Notes under the pieces: generated by a model
Seen by the model: the letters and a program-made list of their open reading frames with translations, nothing else
What the model was told of the DNA's origin: nothing
Database searches by the model: none
Source: Microcaldota archaeon
Lineage (GTDB): Archaea > Micrarchaeota > Micrarchaeia > Anstonellales > Bilamarchaeaceae
Direction of reading: 5' to 3'
Length of the DNA: 9,556 nucleotides
Assembly: GCA_016180665.1 (NCBI GenBank)
Contig: JACPAS010000002.1
Span: 1-9,556, forward strand
Program-made: the position numbers and the translations under genes
In this document: in pieces, positions 5,408 to 9,556 of the stretch
Position numbering within the stretch: position 1 is the stretch's first letter
How the letters are laid out: every line of letters begins with the position of its first letter

Positions 5408-7223
5408 TTTTTACACCATAAACGATCCAGTAAGGCTGCTCTTCCTCTTCGAATTTTTTTACTTCATATATGTAATTATCTAGATCATAAGACCAGGGAT
5501 GATCAAAACGCTTTTCTTTTGGAACAACTACTAAGACATTGTAAGTTGGATAATTAGGCTGCCATGCAGGATCCAAATAATAAACTGTTTCTATATATTC
5601 AATTCCGTTTTCATCCAAGAATTTTTTATATTCTGGCTTAGAAGGCACCATTAGAGGATCAAAAATGCCGGTTATTGCGCCTTCCTCATTGAAACGGAAT
5701 TCGTTACTTAGCCAGCTAACCGACCAGTAGAGGTATTTAACTTTATATTTCTTTAATAAAGTTTTTCTTAATTCATCATTGTTGCCGTAGAGGATTGCCG
5801 CCTGATCTAGCATCCTCGCATTCAAATCAGCATATGTACTAGTATGGGTTCTCCTATAACTAACTACTTTCCGTCCAGTGAATGAATTAAGAGCAAAAGC
5901 ATCCTCATTAGTAGTTATAAAGACATCGTAAACATCTGTATTTTTCAGAACCCAGTTTTTTAGCTCGATGAATGTCCCAGGAATGTCAGATTTTGCATTT
6001 TGATAGTAGGAGTTTTTTTCGATTGTTCCGAAAATATCTGAAAATACTAAAACAATTATTAGGAAGGTTAGAACGCCTATTGAGGAAGCAACTGGAGAGA
6101 CAAACTTCCTTTCTTTCAGCCAGTTTGCAGCAATAACAATCTGGAGCATAATTAGCGAAGTTTGGACCATTCCGTAAAGTCTTTCTGGGGCGAAGTGAAT
6201 ATGGAATAGGTTAAACGTCACTAAGTGATGGGTCAAACCAATAAAAGCGGTGAGCAATATCATAAAGGCAAAATTATGGAAGCGATCTTTGTTCCTTAAT
6301 TTTATAATTAAGAATATGCCCAGGATCTTAAGTAAAGTGAATGCAGTGGTGTGGATGCTGCTATTAATTGGGTACCATGCTTTGAACACATCAATTATAT
6401 AGGTCGTCTGCACGTTGAATTGAGAGTAATCCGCCCAACCATAAATTTGCAAATCGTTCGGAGTCGAACCTTTGTAAACAAATAATGGCCAATACCAGTA
6501 GACTAAAGAGATTATAAATGAGATAACAAAAATTTCTAAATAAGGACGTAATAACTCAATAAGTTTCCCAAATTCAAATGCTGTTTTTTCTTTAATATAT
6601 AGTTTGTATAGGTCATTTATTACAATCAAACCAAATAAGATATATTGCGAGAAAAATAATTGCGTATTTGTAAGATTAGAAAGTGCGATTATAGCAATTA
6701 GAATTAACTTGTTTTGAAGAGTTTTGTTTTTAAGATAATAAAGCCACGACACGAGCAATGCAGGCATCATTATATAGAATGCAAAGTCCGTGTATTTGAA
6801 AACTGGATAGTTATAGAGTAGAACCAAAACTGCAGCTAAGATAAGCAAAATATCATTGGTGTAATTTTTAATCAATAGATACGCTAGAATTGAACCTATG
6901 AAAATTAATGGAATGTTTAACCAAAATAATGAGAGCATTGGGTCTAAGCCAGTAATAGCAGAAATTGCTAAAATTGGGATATAGTAAAACCAGGGGACCC
7001 ATGGTATCTCACCGATCAATTGACTGCTATCTAAAATTGAGCCCCCATAATAGATGTGATAAATTGAACCCATATGAGACCAAAGGTCTCCCCCATAAAG
7101 CGGACTTGGAAGCTGTTTGAAGTCTTTTAGAACACCGTAGTTAAAAAAAGATATAACTGCTGCTAGGAATAGGACAAATAAGAGGTTATTATTAAGTAGA
7201 GATTGAGATTTTTCAGAATTCAT
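5400..7223 (-). CDS. Polytopic GT-C-like membrane protein with soluble C-terminal domain
   Basis: A 607-residue protein with about 11-12 hydrophobic segments (roughly 13-33, 78-92, 97-118, 123-140, 148-163, 170-184, 188-207, 228-250, 292-308, 316-332, 352-368, 376-397) and a soluble C-terminal domain from about 400 to 607. After the first segment comes a loop with GGDLWSH (44-50), the place and style of the acidic residue of GT-C transferases; HFAPERLYG lies at 343-351. The plan recalls oligosaccharyltransferases and other lipid-linked-sugar transferases, but I see no WWDYG motif, so I do not call it AglB/STT3. The exact family is not recognised. It is first in a four-gene operon. The ATG at 7223 has no ribosome binding site and a TATA-like element sits 27 bases upstream, suggesting a leaderless transcript. 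Its final codons lie in the 16-bp repeat. Confidence 0.8.
   Translation of the reverse strand: MNSEKSQSLLNNNLLFVLFLAAVISFFNYGVLKDFKQLPSPLYGGDLWSHMGSIYHIYYGGSILDSSQLIGEIPWVPWFYYIPILAISAITGLDPMLSLFWLNIPLIFIGSILAYLLIKNYTNDILLILAAVLVLLYNYPVFKYTDFAFYIMMPALLVSWLYYLKNKTLQNKLILIAIIALSNLTNTQLFFSQYILFGLIVINDLYKLYIKEKTAFEFGKLIELLRPYLEIFVISFIISLVYWYWPLFVYKGSTPNDLQIYGWADYSQFNVQTTYIIDVFKAWYPINSSIHTTAFTLLKILGIFLIIKLRNKDRFHNFAFMILLTAFIGLTHHLVTFNLFHIHFAPERLYGMVQTSLIMLQIVIAANWLKERKFVSPVASSIGVLTFLIIVLVFSDIFGTIEKNSYYQNAKSDIPGTFIELKNWVLKNTDVYDVFITTNEDAFALNSFTGRKVVSYRRTHTSTYADLNARMLDQAAILYGNNDELRKTLLKKYKVKYLYWSVSWLSNEFRFNEEGAITGIFDPLMVPSKPEYKKFLDENGIEYIETVYYLDPAWQPNYPTYNVLVVVPKEKRFDHPWSYDLDNYIYEVKKFEEEEQPYWIVYGVKNG
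5402..5417 (-). repeat. 16-bp direct repeat, copy at the end of the membrane-protein gene
   Basis: Identical to 5302-5317, exactly 100 bases away. Here it encodes the last codons (GVKNG) and all but the final base of the TAA stop of the 607-residue protein. It also presents a complete GGTG plus ATG that could start a 23-residue peptide. Bases just outside the repeat differ, so this is not part of a longer visible duplication. Confidence 0.9.
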
Positions 7224-7245
7224 TAACTTATATTCTTTAGGAATA

Positions 7246-7254
7246 ATTTTAAAG
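7246..7254. promoter_or_regulatory. Shared TATA-like element of the divergent promoter
   Basis: ATTTTAAAG on the plus strand, CTTTAAAAT on the minus, is nearly palindromic and lies between divergent genes. Its centre is about 27 bases from the minus-strand ATG at 7223, the spacing expected for a leaderless archaeal transcript. In the plus direction initiation would fall near 7275-7277, giving a short leader of about 25 bases containing GGAG. A second AT-rich candidate, CTTATATT, is at 7227-7234. Only spacing and composition support this. Confidence 0.4.
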
Positions 7255-7288
7255 TGTTGGCAGGACTATTATTGTAAGAATTTCTTTT

Positions 7289-7292
7289 GGAG
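7289..7292 (+). promoter_or_regulatory. GGAG ribosome binding site deciding the epimerase start
   Basis: GGAG ends nine bases before the ATG at 7302. It is directly against the in-frame ATG at 7293 and overlaps the codons after the TTG at 7287, so only 7302 is well placed. That start gives MNSVLVTGG, the usual short lead to a Rossmann loop. Confidence 0.6.
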
Positions 7293-7301
7293 ATGCAATT
7301 G

Positions 7302-8252
7302 ATGAATTCAGTTTTAGTTACTGGTGGCGCTGGTTTTATAGGCAGCAACCTCATTGAAACACTCTTAGTAAAAAAATATTTTGTAATTTGCCTTGATAAT
7401 TTTAGCTCAGGCTATGAGAAAAATATAAAGGAATTTCTTAGCCACGAGAATTTTGTACTGGAGAAGGGAGATGTACGAGACGGTTCGCTTGTTGAAAGAG
7501 TTATAAAAGAACATAAAATAGAATTTATAAGCCATCAGGCAGCACGAGGGAGTGTTCCTAAAAGTATTGAAGAGCCATTAGTTTCAAATGAAGTAAATGT
7601 AAATGGAACCCTTAATGTCCTATGGGCTGCTCATAAAAACGGCGTTAAACGAGTAGTAACTGCAATTTCTTCCTCTATTTACGGGGATTCACTAACTTTA
7701 CCAAAAAAAGAGGAGATGCCATATAATCCAAAATCTCCCTATGCAATAACCAAAGTAACAAAAGATATGTATTCTAAGCTTTTTCATGATTTATACGGAT
7801 TGGAGACAGTTGGGCTGAGATATTTTAACGTATATGGACCTAAACAGGACCCAAAAGGTGCCTATGCTGCAGTAATTCCAAGATTTGTAAACAACGCACT
7901 GAAGAATGAGCCATTAATGATATTTGGAGACGGAACTCAGACAAGAGATTTTACTTATATTAGCGATGTGGTTGCTGCAAATGTTCTTGCTCTAGAACAA
8001 AATGGAGCAGTTGGTAAAAGCGTTAATATTGCAGATGGAAAAAGCACTTCTATAAAAGAATTGGCAGAAATGGTAATTCGAATTACAGACTCAAAATCAA
8101 AAATTAGATATGAAAAAGAAAGAGCAGGTGACATCAAACATTCTGTTGCAGAAGTATCTCTTGCCAAAAAGTATTTAGGATATTCACCACAGGTTAATAT
8201 TAAAGAAGGGTTAGCAAGAACAGTTGTATGGTTTAAGAGGGAGACTCAATGA
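7302..8252 (+). CDS. WbpP/TviC-like UDP-HexNAc(A) 4-epimerase (extended SDR)
   Basis: An NAD-dependent nucleotide-sugar epimerase of 316 residues from the ATG at 7302. It carries the NAD loop TGGAGFIG (7-14), the catalytic serine stretch SSS (123-125), YAITK (147-151) with the catalytic Tyr and Lys, and RYFNVYGPKQDP (173-184) then GAYAAVIPRF, which strongly recalls WbpP/TviC of the UDP-GlcNAc/UDP-GlcNAcA 4-epimerases. In GDIKHSVAE (276-284) a serine (281) stands where E. coli GalE has the bulky Tyr299. A small residue there is known to admit N-acetylated sugars, so UDP-HexNAc or its uronic acid is the likely substrate (alignment by eye). The stop overlaps the dehydrogenase start as ATGA, pointing to a shared pathway to UDP-GalNAcA. 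A plain UDP-glucose 4-epimerase or UDP-glucuronate epimerase is less likely. Confidence 0.88.
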   Translation: MNSVLVTGGAGFIGSNLIETLLVKKYFVICLDNFSSGYEKNIKEFLSHENFVLEKGDVRDGSLVERVIKEHKIEFISHQAARGSVPKSIEEPLVSNEVNVNGTLNVLWAAHKNGVKRVVTAISSSIYGDSLTLPKKEEMPYNPKSPYAITKVTKDMYSKLFHDLYGLETVGLRYFNVYGPKQDPKGAYAAVIPRFVNNALKNEPLMIFGDGTQTRDFTYISDVVAANVLALEQNGAVGKSVNIADGKSTSIKELAEMVIRITDSKSKIRYEKERAGDIKHSVAEVSLAKKYLGYSPQVNIKEGLARTVVWFKRETQ

Positions 8253-9496
8253 TAGTAGTTGTTGGACTTGGTTATGTTGGATTACCTTTATCATTAAAAT
8301 TAGCCGAACATTTCAAAGTTATTGGTTTTGATATTAATAAAAAAAGAATTGAAGAATTGGTGAAAGGAATAGACAAAAATGGCGAGATAACTGGAGAAGT
8401 ACTTCAAAAAGTAGGGAAAAATATAAAGTTCACAAACGATGAGAAGGAGATTAAAAATGGGGAATTTATTATAGTTTCAGTTCCTACCCCTATCTATGCT
8501 GATAAAAGACCGGATTTAAGACCTCTGGAAAGCGCCTCAGAAGTTGTTGGAAGGAACTTAAAGAAAGGTGCAATTGTCGTTTATGAGTCTACTACTTATC
8601 CTGGATGCACTGAAGAATATTGTTTACCTATTCTTGAGAAAAACAGCAGAATGAAACACGGAGAATTCCATATTGGCTATTCTCCAGAGAGGGTTAACCC
8701 AGGAGATAAAGAACACACAATTGATAAAACATACAAAATAATCTCTGCATGCGAGAATGAAACATTAAATAGGGTTGAACAGGTCTATAGCAAGATAACA
8801 AAAATTTATAGGGTTTCTTCGATTAAGACTGGAGAAGCTGCTAAAGTAATTGAAAATATCCAGAGAGATATAAACATCGCATTGTTTAACGAATTGGCGA
8901 TGCTGTTTGATGTTATGGAATTGGATAGCAAAGAGGTATTCGATGCTGCTGCAACCAAGTGGAATTTTTTAAGGTTCAGACCAGGTTTGGTTGGAGGCCA
9001 CTGTATTCCAGTTGATCCTTACTATTTATCAAATAGAGCTCAGGAGCTTGATTTCTTTACTGAGGTTGTACTAGCAGGAAGAAAAGTGAATGAACAATTG
9101 CCAGTTTTTATAGCAAGAAAGATTGTAAGATTACTTGGAAAGAAGAATTTAAATTTCAAAGATGCGGAAGTTTTAATTCTTGGAGCCACTTATAAAGAAA
9201 ATGTTAAAGATCTTAGAAGCAGCAAAGTTGGCCTAATTATAGATGAATTAAAAAGGTTCGGAATAGCTAAAATAAGCATTTACGAACCACTTTTAAATGA
9301 GAAAACAGTCTTCGGAGTTCAGAACAAATCAGATAATCGTAAATATGACGTAGTAGTTTTTGCTGTCCCGCATAAAGAATTTTCAAATATGGAACTGGAA
9401 AAATTCTTAAAACCAAATGGAATTTTTGCAGATGTTGCTAGAAAAGCGGATTCTAAAAAATTATTGGAAAAAGGATTTACTTATTGGGGTTTATAG
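8249..9496 (+). CDS. UDP-N-acetylhexosamine 6-dehydrogenase (TviB/WbpO/WecC superfamily)
   Basis: A 415-residue NAD-dependent enzyme that oxidises C6 of a UDP-sugar to a carboxylate in two steps. N-terminal Rossmann loop GLGYVG (6-11) in MIVVVGLGYVGLPL; SVPTP (77-81); YESTTYPGCTEE (112-123); YSPERVNPGD (144-153); conserved K199 and N203; the catalytic cysteine C252 in GGHCIPVDP (249-257); and the C-terminal GATYKENVKDLRSS (312-325). All key residues are present and the length is normal. The YEST.YPG..EE and YSPER.NPGD wording fits TviB/WbpO or WecC/WbpA, which act on UDP-GlcNAc or UDP-ManNAc, better than UDP-glucose dehydrogenase. The partner epimerase favours UDP-GlcNAc to UDP-GlcNAcA. The ATG overlaps the epimerase stop, with GAGGGAG (8237-8243) as ribosome binding site. 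Confidence 0.92.
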   Translation: MIVVVGLGYVGLPLSLKLAEHFKVIGFDINKKRIEELVKGIDKNGEITGEVLQKVGKNIKFTNDEKEIKNGEFIIVSVPTPIYADKRPDLRPLESASEVVGRNLKKGAIVVYESTTYPGCTEEYCLPILEKNSRMKHGEFHIGYSPERVNPGDKEHTIDKTYKIISACENETLNRVEQVYSKITKIYRVSSIKTGEAAKVIENIQRDINIALFNELAMLFDVMELDSKEVFDAAATKWNFLRFRPGLVGGHCIPVDPYYLSNRAQELDFFTEVVLAGRKVNEQLPVFIARKIVRLLGKKNLNFKDAEVLILGATYKENVKDLRSSKVGLIIDELKRFGIAKISIYEPLLNEKTVFGVQNKSDNRKYDVVVFAVPHKEFSNMELEKFLKPNGIFADVARKADSKKLLEKGFTYWGL

Positions 9497-9519
9497 GTTG
9501 AAATCTAGGCCCAAGAAAC

Positions 9520-9534
9520 AAAAAAAAAAAAAAA
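9520..9534 (-). terminator. T15 tract, likely terminator of an incoming leftward gene
   Basis: Fifteen A on the plus strand are T15 on the minus strand, 23 bases past the dehydrogenase stop. Directly upstream on the minus strand a TAG (9537-9535) ends a frame open to the right edge (six codons, GINSQK). That is what the end of a leftward gene followed by an archaeal-type T-tract would look like, but six codons cannot prove a gene. The A-run could also be a sequencing length error site. Confidence 0.45.
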
Positions 9535-9556
9535 CTACTTCTGAGAGTTTATCCCA

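Noticed and set aside
7287..7295. TTG (7287) or ATG (7293) start for the epimerase
   Set aside because: GGAG at 7289-7292 overlaps or abuts them; 7302 has proper spacing and the normal lead to VLVTGG.
7955..8167. 70-codon minus-strand frame
   Set aside because: It lies wholly inside the epimerase gene, opposite conserved SDR motifs.
1..9556. CRISPR array, rRNA, transposase, toxin-antitoxin or defence genes
   Set aside because: No regularly spaced repeats, no rRNA-like stretches, and every sizeable gene belongs to glycan synthesis or transport families.

Overview
The window looks like a piece of an AT-rich, probably archaeal chromosome (perhaps a small-genome lineage, which I cannot pin down). 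It carries genes that build and export a cell-surface glycan or protein-linked oligosaccharide. Hints for Archaea are GGTG/GAGGT-type ribosome binding sites, a TATA-like box about 27 bases upstream of a start codon that has no ribosome binding site, a T15 tract just after a possible stop codon, and a UPF0104-type flippase homologue. None of these is decisive, and a bacterial origin is not excluded.

Layout. (1) Bases 1-2330, plus strand: the 3' part of a PMT_2/GT39-like membrane glycosyltransferase, open at the left edge, overlapping by ATGA with a GT4 glycosyltransferase that has an intact EX7E motif. (2) Bases 2331-2532: a convergent gap with several competing hairpins and a T7 tract on the minus strand. 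(3) Bases 7223 down to 2533, minus strand: four genes in the order 607-residue polytopic membrane protein with a soluble tail, GT2 polyprenyl-phosphate-sugar-synthase-like enzyme, GT4 glycosyltransferase, UPF0104 flippase-like protein. All spacings are tight except the 92 bases between the first two. (4) Bases 7224-7301: a divergent promoter region. (5) Bases 7302-9496, plus strand: a WbpP/TviC-like nucleotide-sugar 4-epimerase overlapping by ATGA with a UDP-HexNAc 6-dehydrogenase (TviB/WbpO/WecC superfamily). (6) The right edge has a T15 tract on the minus strand, probably ending an incoming leftward gene.

How the genes may work together (inference). The epimerase and dehydrogenase would make a UDP-N-acetylhexosaminuronic acid, plausibly UDP-GalNAcA. 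The GT4 enzymes would add sugars to a lipid carrier, the GT2 enzyme would load a polyprenyl phosphate with one sugar, the UPF0104 protein may take part in transfer across the membrane, and the GT-C-like proteins would use lipid-linked sugars on the outer face.

The genes belong to known families. The least ordinary part is non-coding. The 92-base gap before the GT2 gene holds two perfect inverted repeats (9 and 8 bp) interlocked as an H-type pseudoknot would be. It is bounded by a 16-bp direct repeat that duplicates the GT2 ribosome binding site and start, and that same repeat also encodes the last codons of the upstream gene. This looks like a 100-base insertion or duplication that separated two formerly overlapping genes, and it may act as a translational control element.
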